This document shows positions 21,821 through 34,379 of a stretch of 64,000 nt of DNA, piece after piece. Positions within the stretch are counted from its first letter, which is position 1, and every line of letters begins with the position of its first letter. The notes under the pieces are model-generated. The model was not told the origin of the DNA. It worked only from the letters and a program-made list of their open reading frames with translations, and searched no databases. This stretch comes from Cladorhizidae sp. MBARI D1340-BT2 (Eukaryota > Porifera > Demospongiae > Poecilosclerida > Cladorhizidae), in assembly GCA_028752905.1 (NCBI GenBank), contig JAQNBH010000015.1, positions 32,323,529 through 32,387,528 on the forward strand, written 5' to 3'. The translations under genes and the position numbers were made by a program.

Positions 21821-22620
21821 AACCTAAAAGTGGTTGAATATTGCTCGACAAAGCAAACCCAGTACCACTTCCAGCTGGTTGTGCTTGACCTCTCCCCTGA
21901 CACACACCCCTACCAACACCTCTCCCCCGACGCACACCCCTACCAACACCTCTCCCCTGATGCACACCCCTACCATTGCCTCTCCCTTTACATAAACCCC
22001 TAACAACACCTATCCTCTCCTCAGAGCAGAATCTCGTCCATCCAACAACATGCTAGAAGATGCTGAAGTGCCAGGACCAGGTATAGAATCTCAATCATCA
22101 AAGTCAGATTCATGATCACTACTCTCAATCTCCATCTCAACACTGTTGCCTAAATATACATAAAAATTACAGTGTCATATTTTACTAGGGCAGATAATTA
22201 GAAACCATAGCTAACTAACTACCTACTAGCTTTATATTTATTATAGCTAGCTAGTACCCGCGAAGTACCCCAGGTAAATGCTATTTTTTATACAAGTCAG
22301 AAAAAAAGCAGTAATGCTAAAGGATCTTACATGTATGGCTATTTATTTACCTGGGACATTTTGTTCCTGTTCTTCACCATCGTCAGTCTCAAGACCTGGA
22401 TCCCTACGCAAATCAGCGCTATCTCTGGACTGGCAAAAAACAGGTTCTGAATCTACGATGTCAGTCAGAGTTACTAGCTCTTCAGGATCTCTAGTCTGTT
22501 CTCCGTGGTAGGCAAATATCCCTTCTCTTCCTCACTGCTTTCAACCTCAGAGAGACCGAATTCGTCGTCATCAGCATTGCGCCCACATTAATTTTAGTCT
22601 AGAAGCCATTTTTAAAGTGA
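21820..22620 (-). pseudogene. piggyBac-like N-terminal fragment (tentative)
   Basis: The minus strand shows an acidic segment (NADDDEFGLSEVESSEEE; after one frame change DPEELVTLTDIVDSEPVF and ETDDGEEQEQNVPG), a donor CCAG|GTAAAT near 22350, an acceptor TTTAG near 22148, a second acidic segment (EMEIESSDHESDFDD), and then, in another frame, Arg-Gly repeats of the type RGVRRGRGVG. Acidic then RG-rich N-termini split by an intron are also seen in the piggyBac copy at 57.0-58.8 kb of this window. No DDE domain follows, so this would be only the start of such a gene. Another acidic nuclear protein is possible. Confidence 0.3.
21888..22010 (+). repeat. About four 36-bp tandem repeats
   Basis: Imperfect repeats of the type ACACCCCTACCAACACCTCT joined by CCCCTGACAC-like spacers. 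On the minus strand they encode the Arg-Gly repeats described for the overlapping fragment. Confidence 0.75.
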
Positions 22621-22738
22621 TCAGCTGAGTTTGACGTCACGAATACCTTGCGCTATACCTCAGCTATTTTAATTCCAGCTCTAGCTAAGCAAAGGACATG
22701 CCCAGCAGCATAGCAATAATCATTTGTTTTTGTCGCGG

Positions 22739-24800
22739 TCATTTACAACTCCGGATACAGCGGTGAGACGGATATACAACATTGTGATTTACGGCCCAAG
22801 TCCAGTTGTTCAGATATGTCCTTATGCACATGACCATCACATGATTTAGCCTTTGTGTAGACATCGAGTTTCTTAAATAGGTTTTCAGTCGGAGGAGTGC
22901 AGAGAACGAACATTCAGTTGTGGCTGTACTCACTGGAATCACATAAACCTTTAATACCTCGAAAATAAACTTGCCGTTGTATTTAGTGTAAGGATTGCTT
23001 TGTGGATGTGTTGAAATGTAGGATTCACAACATTAATTACATCCTGAAGGACTGTTAGTTGTATCCTAAGCCGTGAATGATCCACGTCTTCTTCAAAGTG
23101 ATTATACATTTCATCAAAAATTTCATCTAGAAGTCTTCCAGTAGATGCAGCTTTAAGTAGTGATTGCTCAGCTTTTAAGAACAAATCAAAGTTCTTTATC
23201 AAATCTTCTTGAAATCTCTCCATTAATGTTATCCAGAAATTACCAAAGTAGACTTTCATAAAGGTACTTGGACTGGAACCAGTCTGTCCGCCTGGGAGGT
23301 TTCCATACTCTCGGTAATGTAGGATCAGAGAGTTGTAATTGTTGAGCTTTAGTTGTAGACTTCTCACAAAATCAGTATCAGTTCTCATTTTTTAAATCTT
23401 CTTGCAAACAACATTAGAAGCTGATTTAGCATCAAAGGCAGTTACATTTTAACATTGCAAGGCACAGCTCAGTGAGTCAGTCAAACCGAAGAATTTTTCA
23501 CCGAGCATAATCCCAAATAGTACATCAAAACACTCTAGACTTTTGTGAATACCTCCAGTTTTGGCTGTCACTTCAAAGGTACTGCTAGATCCTGACATGA
23601 CCTCATGAAGAGTTTCCAGAAGAGCTTCATGATTCAGAAGTACAGATTCAAATGATTTAGCTTTGACTGTCCATCTTGTAGCACAGAGTGGCCTCAGATT
23701 AGGTACCAAATCACACGATAGGTCATGCCTTATCTTCTGTAGCAGGGCTTTTTGTTTGCCCAAGTTATTGTATTAGGTTCGATAACTCTTGTAACTGTGC
23801 TAAGACAATTTCTGATAATAAGAATACCTTTGGAAGAGTCTTGGAAGGCCAGATTTAACGAATGGCAAAACAATGAATGTAGATAGCCTTTGGATATTCA
23901 GAACTAATTCTCGCCTGAACACCTGATATTCGGCCGCTCATATTCGAAGCTCCATCATAACCTTGGCCAGGCAATCTAGCAGATCAAGTCCACACCGAAA
24001 CATTACATCTTTGATGATTGTTGTCAGAACTTCTGCTGTAGTACTACCTGTTTCATAGTCCTCATGTATATCCATATCACGTGATACATGGCGAATACAA
24101 ATGCTCAATTGCTCGTTGAAGCAAACATCAGTAGCTTCATCCACTTGAATAGAATAGTACCTATGAGCTCTTATGTCATCTGTGATTTGACATAAAACTT
24201 TGTGAGCGATAATCTCAAATATTTTATTTTGTACATCATGTGTCATCCTGTTTATATGCCATTCCTTCATAATAGGACAATCACTACTTCATAGTTCGAT
24301 TATTTCCTGACTATCATCATGACCTCTTGAAGCTAAGCCTAAAAATTCAAAGTTGATATAATTTTCATCAAGCTGGTACAAGCATTGGTTTGGTCCACAC
24401 AAACTTGCAGAGCAAGTTGGGCTGATATGGACTTAGATTTAGTATAGTGTGTCCATTTCATCACAGCTTCTTTATGAGCATAGGAAGAGTAATGCTTCCT
24501 AAATATGCAAGTTGCATCTTTCCAGTTTTGAAAGCCGTCATTGCTGAAAGTACTTTCAGCTCTTTTGGAAAATGTTATAAAGCTTAAATGTGTTGCCATA
24601 CATGGATGACAAAAAGCACATTCCTTCACAACATTCCATTTAAGCCATGGCCAGTTACTATACCAGCTACTTTGAAAACTCCTGCATTCTCCACCTCTAG
24701 ATACTGTAGGAAATTTTGATTTCTTGGGTTGATAAGTTTCAAGGTGAACAATTATGCATGCAAGTATAGGCTCAACAATTGATGACAACTCATTTGCAGG
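22739..24800 (-). mobile_element. hAT-superfamily transposase, ZMYM1-like, broken
   Basis: Minus-strand frames read from 24788 to 22742 give, in order, a TTF-type zinc-finger region (SFQSSWYSNWPWLKWN, CAFCHPCMATH, STFSNDGFQNWKDA), a DUF4371-like segment (YYSIQVDEATDVCFNEQLSI), a middle part (NLRPLCATRWTVKAKSFESV) and the C-terminal hAT dimerisation domain (IPVSTATTECSFSALLRLKT, YLRNSMSTQRLNHV). This is the architecture of ZMYM1-like hAT transposases of about 700-800 residues. Frames change near 24300, 23850, 23400 and 22945, so it is a pseudogene. Terminal inverted repeats were not identified. Confidence 0.85.
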
Positions 24801-25129
24801 TTCGTCATCATCTCAGAATCACGCCTATTTCTGCATCACTCGAGCTATTTAGTTCAGCATCACGGTGAAAACTGCCATCTTTCTCAATACTTAGGTGTTG
24901 CTCAATATTCACTTGCTTAGGAGTCGAGCGCTTGAAAATAGTTCGTAATAGGTTGTGAAGAACAGCCCAGTTTAGCCTTCATTTTACAACTAAATCCAAG
25001 CTCTGCCATTTTCTTGACTAACCGCATCACGTCAGTCTCGTAATTAGTTCGGACCAGTTTTTTTTAACGGATTAGCCCATCCTTATTAGCATTAGGTATG
25101 GCTGTAGCCATACAGGTTCCACCACCTAT

Positions 25130-25235
25130 GATAACGGGATTCACTAAATTCACTCCATCTGAGGTAGAGGGTATGGGTGACATGAAAAGGTGTGGTTCCA
25201 GTCATGTGATATTTCCCCCAGGTACAGGGTTGTGG
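25130..25235 (+). repeat. Fragment of the long inverted-arm repeat
   Basis: GGGATTCACTAAATTCACTC and AAAAGGTGTGGTTCCAGTCA with TGTGATATTTCC match the start of the arms of the units at 42256-48379. The rest of the arm is absent, so this is a short solo fragment of that family. Confidence 0.75.
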
Positions 25236-25239
25236 TTTT

Positions 25240-25840
25240 CATGATGAGCTGAGTACAAGTGGTGGGGAAACAAAAACTTGAAGTATGTTGCTGCTCACTA
25301 TTATGGAGGGGTGGTAGATGATTTCGATGGGGTCTTGTTGGAAGCCAACAGAAGAAAAACGCTCAGTTCATTTGGAACTAGATCTTCAGTGAAGAAAACC
25401 GTTCAGAAAATGATGAAAATCAGCCTCCAGCTGGAAAACATGAGAAGGTATGTGGTTATTTGTGGCATCTTAGCTATAGAGCCAGGGTATTGTCGCACAA
25501 CAACTTCAAGATATAAATCTGCAGTCAGTGAGAACATAAAACTTTATTGTTGGTTCTGATGCACCTCAATAAGTGTGCACATAATTATGATGAAAACAAG
25601 CCTGCTTCTTCTTCAACTGCAATGAACAGATAGCTAAGTTGGCATTCTGGATTACAGCTCCATTGCAACTGATACAAATCAATTGACGGGACTCTGATTT
25701 TCGAGAGAGTTGTTGTGCGAGGCTACATGCATCTAGTCTAGGGCATATATGATAATAGCTAATTTGTGTGTACTATAGGCTTTTCAAACTTTCTGGACCA
25801 CACAATTGAGCGGCAGAATATCACTTTCAACAATGTACCT
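25240..25840. other. No recognised gene
   Basis: A 93-codon plus-strand ORF (25278-25559) contains KKTVQKMMKISLQLENMRRY but no recognisable domain. Nothing else is visible. Confidence 0.35.
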
Positions 25841-25849
25841 TTTATTGTG

Positions 25850-27740
25850 ACAGAAGTAATGATGTAGCACTGTCAATTTGGAAGGAAAAAAGAGCTACTT
25901 CAAATCGTATGGAACTCCAAGGTACCCGTAAAATTGTTTGTCCAGCACATCTTAATATATACACGATTAAGCTATTTCCAGAATTTGGAATTACAGTAGC
26001 CAGGATGGAGTCTCGAAAGCTGAAGGAAAAGAAGAAGGAAGTAATAATGAAGTTAAGATCACTGATTGTGAACAGCAACAACCTAAAAATGCTTACAAAA
26101 TATTTTGTCCTTTTCCCTACACAAGATACGCATCGTATCATACCACAAGACTAGTGATGGAATAGGATTTTCCCAAAAGATCCATCCAAAGTTAGTATGT
26201 AAAATTAATGAATTGGTTTCGGAAGGTGCAGCTACTACACAAGAAGTAAAGAGGGCTCTAAAGAGTTATGTACACCACATGCTATGCCCAGATCAACAGA
26301 TAGCAACAACCAATAGGACATACTCCCCAACTGAAACAGATATTCGTAACCACATATACTTAGCTCAAAAGGCATTGGAGATGTCCAAATTTGATCAGGA
26401 TAATTTAAAGCTCAAAATTAATCAATGGATAAAAGATAATCCAGCTTCAAAGTTTCATTTTCGTAAATACAAAGACCCTGAAGCAACATCAAGAAGACAT
26501 TAAATTAGGGCCACCTCAACCTCTCCTTTATGTCCACCAGGAACAGTGGCTACAAAAATGTATGGCAATTCTATAACTCTCATGGATACAACATATAAAA
26601 CTACAAAATATGAGCACCCAATGTTTTTTTGTTTCCGTCAAGACAAATGTAGGCTATTCAGTGGTTGCTGACTTTATTATACAGTCAGAAACAACTGAAC
26701 AAATTGCCAAAGCTCTGAAGATCTTAAGCATGTGGAATCCTGAGTGGACACCAAGATTCTTCATGGTAGATTATTCTGAAGCAAAAATGAGCGCTATCAA
26801 AAATGTCTTCCCAGAATGCAAAACTTACCTCTGTGATTTTCATAGGGAGCAGTGCTGGTTGAAAGAGAGAAAGCATGGCCAATTTTCATCAGATGCTGAA
26901 GTGCTCCTTGCTCTGCTTCGAAGCTGTGCTTGGGCTCCTTTACTTACAGAGATAGGATGCTCATTGGATTATCACTATCAGGAGGAAGTCAACAAGTTGA
27001 AGAAATCAGCTGGACAAAGAATCAGCAAGTCCGAAGTGGTTAGAAACCAAGTGGTTCCCAATTCCTCAAGTTAAATATCTGTGGACATCTTTGAGCCCCT
27101 ACATAGTTGCACATGCATGTGTACGCATCCATGCTGAGTGAATCTTGTGAGTGAATCTTGTGTGCATATCTGTGCATGTATAATTATGACACGGTTAAAA
27201 ATGGGTTATTCATATACATGTTTAAATATGATACCTAATGGGGTTATTACCATTGCCATGGCAACTTTTGAAGCGACCTTGTGAAAATTAAAGGTTTATA
27301 ACATGCCTAGATAGCCATTTTAATGCACACAAGGATGGTCTATAACACTCGACCGAATTAAGATGAGTGTATTATATTGATCATCGGAGTGTGCATACTA
27401 AAACCATGAAGTGCCAGCTAGGTATGTTGTAAATGTTTCAACTGGCATAACCTATAATAAGTATTAATTTTATCGATGTGGACACATGCTTTCCGTAGTC
27501 AAGAATACCATGCTGCTGTCAACACCAATAATGGAGCTGAATCTTAAATAAAGTTCTGAAGTACAGTTTTCTCCCACGTTGAATATGACCTTTTAGTTAC
27601 ACTCTTGATTGAATCATTTCTCCCAGAAACTCACCAAAAGTATCTGTATCGTAACTACTCACAGTCAGGTCAGTACAGAACGTACAATTCATGTGTTCCA
27701 GACTATCTACCATAGAGATGTCCAAATTTGATCAGGGTCA
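25850..27740 (+). mobile_element. MULE-type transposase gene remnant, interrupted
   Basis: Plus-strand frames encode an N-terminal DNA-binding-like part (RKIVCPAHLNIYTIKLFPEF; IHPKLVCKINELVSEGAATT), then the MULE catalytic domain with MDTTYKTTKYEHPM (first Asp), NVGYSVVADFIIQSETTEQI, FFMVDYSEAKMSAIKNVFPE (second Asp) and YLCDFHREQCW. The C-terminal part resumes after about 400 bp of foreign sequence (27090-27485) with NTNNGAES, SHVEYDLLVTLLIESFLPET and HQKYLYRNYSQSGQYR. The relatives are animal MULE/CaRF-like proteins with PF10551-type domains. Frame changes near 26100, 26500 and stops at 27520-27535 show decay. Confidence 0.75.
27090..27485. other. Insertion of unknown type inside the MULE remnant
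   Basis: The transposase reading ends with WFPIPQVKYLWTSLSP and resumes at VNTNNGAES about 400 bp later, while related proteins are continuous here. The inserted DNA has no ORF and a short duplicated GTGAATCTTGTG. Neither target-site duplication nor splice signals are clear, so a non-autonomous element or an intron are both possible. Confidence 0.45.
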
Positions 27741-28035
27741 GAAGCGTACCTTGGCACGTCTTATACAGGACTATTATTGAACCACTATGGCAAAGGATGT
27801 TTATAGTTGGGTAATTATTTGTAAATAGTGATAAATCAATACATAATGTTGTAATATCGTAAAAGCTTGTTGATAAGCTAGGGTCTATATGTTATATCAA
27901 GTACCTGTTCTTTGTTAAGTGTCTACTTAGCTGTTGATGTTGTTAAGCTCAGCCGTCTGCTCAGCCATAGCCCACCCTCCTCTCTTTCCACACTTGATCT
28001 TTCTCCATCATACGGTCACCTAATCTCCATGCATA

Positions 28036-29726
28036 CCGTATTCACTCGAATAGAAGTTGCGACTTGTATTTATTTCAGCCAAATCAAGTTGCAAGCATTG
28101 CGCTTGCGCAGTGCCAAGCCAATTGCTGACGCAATTTTTTGGTGCGTAATTGTGGTTGTGATTGTTTCATTTCAAATATTGAGCTAGGTAGTAATTGGCT
28201 GGCAAGAGTTCCTAATCGCTATCATTATCTACAATGAGTTCATTATGTTCGATCTGTTCTTCATCCTCTTCGTCCAGGGAAGCAAATGGATCTTCTCCAC
28301 CACTGTCACTTTCGCTAAAGCTGCTACTTTTTCGTCCTTGAGGCAGTGAATTTCCCTATCTTCAGACCCGTCCACCTTCACAGTGATGCCACAAGCACGG
28401 AATGATTTCTTGATTAACTCGGCAGACAAGCTATCCCAACAATCCTTAACCCACCTCAAGCATTGTGCTTTGTCTGGAGCATGCACATTGCCAGCAGCAG
28501 CTTCTGCCCTGACATCATCCATTGGCTTTACTTCTCCTAATATGCTGTTTTTAAGGGTTTATTCCAGGAGACATCTGCTGGCTGCACTAAACAGGTCAAC
28601 CCCCCAGGAATGATGCAAAGGTCAGTGTTGGTGTGTTTGTCGATGCGTGTCTTAATATTTTCCATCAAATGGCACCTGTAGGCATCCCAAACCAAAAGCC
28701 TCCTCCCAAAGTTGAGAGTTCCCCATGATCGATCGACCCAGTCCTTGGTCAGTGCCTCATTCATCCACCCATTGCGGCTGTATGCCACCACAACACCCGT
28801 GATCCTGTCAAGCTCTGAAATTGGACGCACTCCCTTGAAGATCATGAAAGGTTTCAAATTGCGTCCATCTGCCATGGCTGAAAGGATGACAGTGAATCTC
28901 CCCTTGTCGTGACCTGTGGTGCGTATGGGGATAGACCTCTCACCTCTTCTGGCTATGGTGGTGTCTCCGGGCATGTTGAGCCAGAGTGGAGTTTCATCCA
29001 TATTTCCAATGGAAGACAGCGGGTAGGATTTGGAGTGGCAAAGTCGTCGTACCTTCAATATGAAGGAAGTGACTTTAGGGACAAGGTCATGAGGGAGTCT
29101 CTGGCTCACTGTCGTCCGTCTTCGAAGAGAGAGTCCATTTCTCATCATGAAATTGCCTAACCACCCCTGACTGGCTATAAATGTGGTAGGGGTCACATTC
29201 TGACAGAGTTCCATGGCTTTCTTTTGAATGTCTGAACGAGTTACCCTGAGATTTTCAGTCCTCAAGGAGTCCAACCATGCCACGAACTCCTCTTCCATAT
29301 CTGGAAGTGCTGCTTTCCGACCTCCCCCTTCAAGCCGCTTGTTCTTGGATGGTATTTCCTCCAGCTCCTTTTTTTGCTTCCACCAGTCCCTCACCAGCTT
29401 CTCATTCACTCCAAATCTTCTGCCTGCGCCTCTGTTGCTGTGCTGCTCTGCAAATGCACCATTGTCAATTTGAATGATGCACCAAAACACCTCCTTTTTG
29501 TTGTACTAGTACATTGTGTCTCAGCCATTGTAAATGTTGAATTTTCTGGCAACACGCGCGTTACATTGTGGTCTAGCAAACATCGCGCATGAGTGTTCTT
29601 AGCTAATGATTTTACGACTCCACGTGTGCAAGAACGGTGGTGTAATTAACTTGGTGTGCTACATTTGGAATACGGCTGTCAGAGCGACTTCTATTCGGTG
29701 TGCGACTTCTATTCGAGTGAATACGG
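28036..29726 (-). mobile_element. pogo (Tc1/mariner) DNA transposon, near-complete
   Basis: Terminal inverted repeats of about 25 bp (CCGTATTCACTCGAATAGAA at the left and its complement at the right, differing at about one base) are flanked by TA on both sides, the target duplication of Tc1/mariner elements. The element holds one transposase gene on the minus strand filling most of its 1.69 kb. It is the best-preserved DNA transposon in the window, needing only two or so frame differences to be explained. Confidence 0.92.
28229..29529 (-). pseudogene. pogo/Tigger-like transposase
   Basis: The likely start is an ATG at about 29529 (MAETQCTSTTKRRCF). A frame change near 29460 leads into the main 317-codon frame with a Psq/CENP-B type N-terminus (GRRFGVNEKLVRDWWKQKKE; ALPDMEEEFVAWLDSLRTEN; TPTTFIASQGWLGNFMMRNG). 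The DDE domain follows with SIGNMDETPLWLNM (first Asp), LLVWDAYRCHLMENI (second Asp) and CLVQPADVSWNKPLK (third Asp). Near 28535 the frame shifts again into the C-terminal segment (WVKDCWDSLSAELIKKSFRA; ACGITVKVDGSED). All three catalytic aspartates remain, so inactivation is recent or due to the frame changes alone. Confidence 0.88.
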
Positions 29727-29913
29727 TATGTATGATTAGTTACCTCAAACATCACTGTTCAGGGTGTGCTCTGCCAGAACTCCTGAAGGTTGGGAGGCTA
29801 ATTCTCTTGCTCTCATACACAGAGTTGCAGAAACAGTAAACAAACAAATAACAATCAGGGTTTTCATATTATGCATATGCTGTGTCCGCTCGCTGTTAGG
29901 TGGTTGCTCAGTT

Positions 29914-30433
29914 TTAGGTGCCCATTTTGTTATTTACTGATATAACAAGCGGCCCAGCTTGACAAATGGTAGTTTTGTGGTGACCCATGGATATCTCAGT
30001 CACTGCATGTAGCTGTCCATCTCTAAGTGGTGATGGACCAAGTGATCCAGAAGACAGCTTCCCTTTGTCTATGAAACAAGCTGGACTATTTTTACTTAAA
30101 GAGTCAAAAAAAGAAACTTTGTTAAACACGTTATAGAACTTTTCATTATCGTTTATGCTCGATATTGTGTCAATATCGATATTTCTTTCAGAAATTCGAA
30201 TAAGGGTGTCTGGTGGTGGGACAAAAAGCAATGTTATAATGAACTGAGGGGGGAGCATTCCTTAAAGGAGCATAAATGAATTTATGTTCTCTGAAGTCAC
30301 TATGGGTGCTCCCTGGGATGTGGTATTGCAGTACATATTTTAGAACAAAACAGGTCAACACTAAAACTTGGTGTGTGCTACACATCTGTAGTATGCACTG
30401 CCAGCAAATGTCACATCCATGGATCTTCATCAC
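29914..30433 (-). other. Two overlapping unrecognised minus-strand frames
   Basis: Frames of 114 and 81 codons overlap between 30188 and 30258. The upstream one includes GCDICWQCILQMCST and REHKFIYAPLRNAPPSV, the downstream one FFDSLSKNSPACFIDKGKLS. If read as one protein with a frame change it is not a family I know. It lies between the pogo and hAT elements and could be host-derived or transposon-derived. Confidence 0.25.
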
Positions 30434-30437
30434 TATT

Positions 30438-32903
30438 CAGGGGCGTATCTAGGAATTTAATTTAAAGGGGGGGTTTCCTGTGAAGCTTGTAAAAAAAATA
30501 ACCTGGCCACAACCACTTTTATCTGACTGTGCCCCACAATACAATTACAGAAATGATGCATTAATGACTCAAAATGTCCTGGAGTAACATTCTTCGAGGG
30601 TGTTGACGAGCAAAAATATTAAGAATATCATTTAGGTCAAAGTTTTAAGCCATAGTGGATGTGCACAGTGCCAGTCCTGATAACCTTTGCTGCCCCATAG
30701 TCATACGCAAGTATGTTTTGAGTCTTCTAAGTACACTGACACTATGTTTACATTCACAGCTGGTTATGGGTAGAGTACAAACAATACGAAGCAGTTAGAT
30801 ATTCGGAAACATGCTCTCATTTGCACAGTTCAAGGCCCGGGATGGAGTTTTGGGCAATTCTGATGAGAAACTCCTCCATTTAGATCTCCACAAATAGAGT
30901 TCCTGTTCAAAAGATGAAGGACTTGGCATATCATCTTCATAGAAATCCAAAAGTTCCTTTATCAAATTAGACTCAATTTGAGTGACTGCATTGTCCATGG
31001 AACTATATGCTCAAAGCTCGTACTGCTTTCATTTGTGTTTCAGAAAAACGAGTGTGAATATGTGATATCATCTCATCCAGAAATGGAACAGAAATAGATC
31101 TTCTGTAATAATCTTCAGCAGAGTCGGCAGGTACATTGCTTCTACATGTTTGGCTTGCAAATTGACGTGGAAGAGATGGCTGTGATGCATTGATTTTTGG
31201 TTTGTATTAGAATGACTGCAGAATCAAACCATTTCTTGTGATGAGAATCAATGCTGTCACGAACTTCATGTAAAGTAGTCTCGACTAAATTTACCTCGGT
31301 AAAAGTACTGCAAATATCTTGCAAACGGCTCTGTAGAGACACTGTTAAGCCTTTTATTTAGCCTAGGCCATATACACCACCTCAAATGCCATAAGAAACT
31401 CAAACTGAGTTGTAGCTGTTAAAAGTGATGCAGCTTTTTGAGCAGATTCTCTGTTCCACCCATCTTCAGTATACTGATTGTCTCCAAGGTACTAATAACA
31501 GCTGGTACATAATCGAAAAGACTTCATAGGCCTCTATTCTAGCTATCTAACGGTTCTTGCAAAGGCTTACCACTTTCTGTCTGTTAGTTGTTCTCAGTGG
31601 AAGTTCACTGATCCATTTTTCTAGTTCTGCTTCCCTCTTGGGAGAAAACCTAAAGAAAAGGCATATATAGCTCCACCAAGAGTTCCTTGCATATTTCGAA
31701 TAGCTTGGATGTTACATGCTGCCACAACACAAAGATTCTGTGTATGAGCCACACTGTGAACATAGACTGCTTTTGGATATTGTTTCTCGATTAGAGCAGC
31801 AACCCCATGATACTTGCCAGCCATTTTGCTGGCACCATAATAGCCCTACCCACGTAAATTAGTGGGGTCTAAGGCATAATTTTGTATTGCATTTAGAAAC
31901 AGCTACTCCAGTGGTGCCACAAAGAATAAATTCAACAAACTCTTCTCTCACCACATTTTCCGGGTACATATCGCAGGACTAGAGGAAGCTGCTCTTTATT
32001 AGATGTATCAGCAGCCTCGTCAGTACACAGAAAAGTACTAACCTCTTGCAGAATTTTCTCTCTTAAGGGCTGTATTTGCTTTGCTTGAGTTAAATTAGTC
32101 ATTGGAATAGTGACCAGCTGTCACAAGAATAGATCGATTCTTGGTGAAGAGTACACAGAAGCCACCATTGCATGAAACAGAGTAGCTCAACCAAGAGAGT
32201 TCTGGAAGGATCTAGACTTTGAGTACTCAATTTTAGTAGGGAACTTGAAGTCACACCCTGGTCTAAAGGCATTCTTCAGAAGCCAAAGCTTCTGGTCATT
32301 GCTAAGAATTCTGATGTCCTCAAGTTTATAGTTTCCTAAGTCAGCCCCAGGAGGAGATGCATGCACCCTAGCAGCTGATACACATCCTTGACCTGACGCA
32401 TTTCCCAGATCATCAGGAGATAGAGACTGAGTAGTACTTGGCTGACTTGCTTCCCTTTAATCTTGAACTCTGACTTTCTTAGGATCAGTAGCAGTGCTAC
32501 TGGCCTGCTTGACACTGACACCCCAAATGATAGAATGATATTTGCCTCTTGTCCATGTCACAGCTTTACTACAATCTCAAATAAAGTGCCCTCCTGGAAT
32601 AGGGGCTGGGCTAAGGTAATCCTATAAGAGATTAGCACAAACTCACTAATGTTCTAGGCTTGCCAGTTCCAAGCAAATAGTTTTCTACAAGAAAACAACT
32701 GCTTGAGAACTGTACTAAAAGTTTTGTGGTTTGTAGAAGTAAATTTATGAGCCTCTAAGGGCTTAAATTTGCAATACAAGAGTACACTCTAGTACAAATT
32801 TATATGTAGGATTAGCAAGGATTGATGCCAGCTGCAGGCTTATGGGTGTGGCTCATACTCAGGGGGGGTTTCTGGGCAACAGGAAACCCCCCTAAATACC
32901 CTG
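30438..32903 (-). mobile_element. hAT transposon, THAP12 (52-kDa repressor)-like transposase, degraded
   Basis: The left end is CAGGGGCGTATCTAGG and the inverted right end CAGGGTATTTAGGGGGG; both are followed by GGGGTTTCCTGT, consistent with hAT terminal repeats. Flanks share CTATT but a clean 8-bp duplication is lost. Minus-strand frames encode MAGKYHGVAALIEKQYPKAV, NLCVVAACNIQAIRN, a middle part (TLHEVRDSIDSHHKKW) and, near 30790-30640, a hAT dimerisation segment (TSCECKHSVSVLRRLKTYLR). This fits transposases related to THAP12-type proteins. Many stops and shifts are present. Confidence 0.8.
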
Positions 32904-33269
32904 CTATTATCAATATTCAAGAGAATATATGGCTCCAGAGAGGTTTTACTGCTGTTGCATTTTGATCATTACAACAGGCCCTGATCTAAATATCTAATGA
33001 AAAGCATAGAATGTACTTGTAAACAAGGTGTAAATCAACAGGTGATATGTTGATTAAAATTACTGTACTGTGCGCATCATTCCAAAGTGTGCTATACATA
33101 TACTCAATAATCTAAATGCTGGTTCACAATAGATGCATCGCTTGCGCGTTGTGACTGACACATCGATTGTGAACATTAGGTTACATCCCATACACTCAAA
33201 TAGACTTGAGTTTTATTCAAGCATCAGATCGCAACACAATGCATTGGTGTGCTTTATTTAAAGATTAAA

Positions 33270-34260
33270 GAACGATTAATAGAAGCGGTTAGAGACTTTC
33301 CTTGCCTATGGCAAGTATGTAGCAAATCGTACAGGGACATAAAATGCCTGGAAGCAAGTGGTATGTGAAGTAAGCCAATAGATTGATCAAAATGATGTAG
33401 AACTAGCTATATTATATTGTGTACATAGCTTCACCTAGCTGTGGCCATAGCAGGCATGACTGAATGACTGTATGCTCTAGGTTGGAGAAGAAGTGAATCC
33501 AGATCAATGCAGTAAAAAGTGGAAGGTGTTGCGGACCATTTTGTGAGGGAGCTCCACAACATTAAGAAAATGCAGAGTGGTAATGCAGGCCCACCTTATA
33601 AGTCTTATTGGCCTCTTTTTGATTTATTGTTATTTCTATCTGATTCTGTACGACACAGAAGGTAAGTACTTTATGAATGGTTGCTTCCACATAGCTTTTG
33701 AACTGAACTTTCTCAAACTTGGAGGTACAGGATTCCACAAAGGATTCCACAGAGGTGGCCGGTAGTCCAAGACATGAACTGGAACTGGGTATGTATTTAA
33801 CTATCACCAATTTTCCCCGATTAAAACCAAAGTATTTCGGTTGCTTCAAAAAAACAAAAAGCCGATTTTCAAGATAGATCTTCAAGCATGAGGTCGGCTG
33901 AGAGTAGTCCTACAGGTTGGAACTATAATTGCATTCTGTTGTTGTTTTTACATAATGCTTTATATTAGGGGGATTTTGACTGGACCATCATGCAGTTTGC
34001 CAGTTGTGATAATACAGTCTGCCTCACCGCAGTCACAATCCACAAGTGGACGTAGTGGTAGCAAAGAGGATGACTTGGATGCTGAAATAATGAGGAGCCT
34101 TCTCGATTCCCATGAGAGGTGGGAATTGAGAGAGAAATCAAGGGAAGGGCATATAATTAATAATGCTGACATGCACTACAGTCTAGAGGTGGCTGCAAAT
34201 TCAAGGTTTACACCTCGGCAAAAGGCCATAACAAAAGCACCAACTTTTATACCAAATTGA
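33270..34260 (+). pseudogene. Harbinger MADF/Myb-like DNA-binding protein gene
   Basis: Exon-like segments at 33270-33360, 33481-33661 and 34018-34260 have AG/GT borders (donors GTATGT and GTAAGT, acceptors CTCTAG and TACAG). The first encodes RLIEAVRDFPCLWQVCSKSY, the start of a MADF domain. The second continues with NPDQCSKKWKVLRTIL and, after a stop in that frame, a PYKSYWPLFDLLLFLSDSV-type segment. The last encodes DDLDAEIMRSLLDSHERWEL and ends with a stop at 34260. Such a protein assists the transposase in recognising transposon ends and nuclear import in Harbinger elements. An in-frame stop in exon 2 suggests this copy is inactive. Confidence 0.65.
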
Positions 34261-34379
34261 ATTCCCCCCTGAACAATTTTCCACTCCCCCTCCGCAAAAT
34301 GATGTATTTTATCCACCTCAATACTGATGTAATTAATAAATAAGAATTAAGTTAAAGCAACAAACATATCAATGAACAA

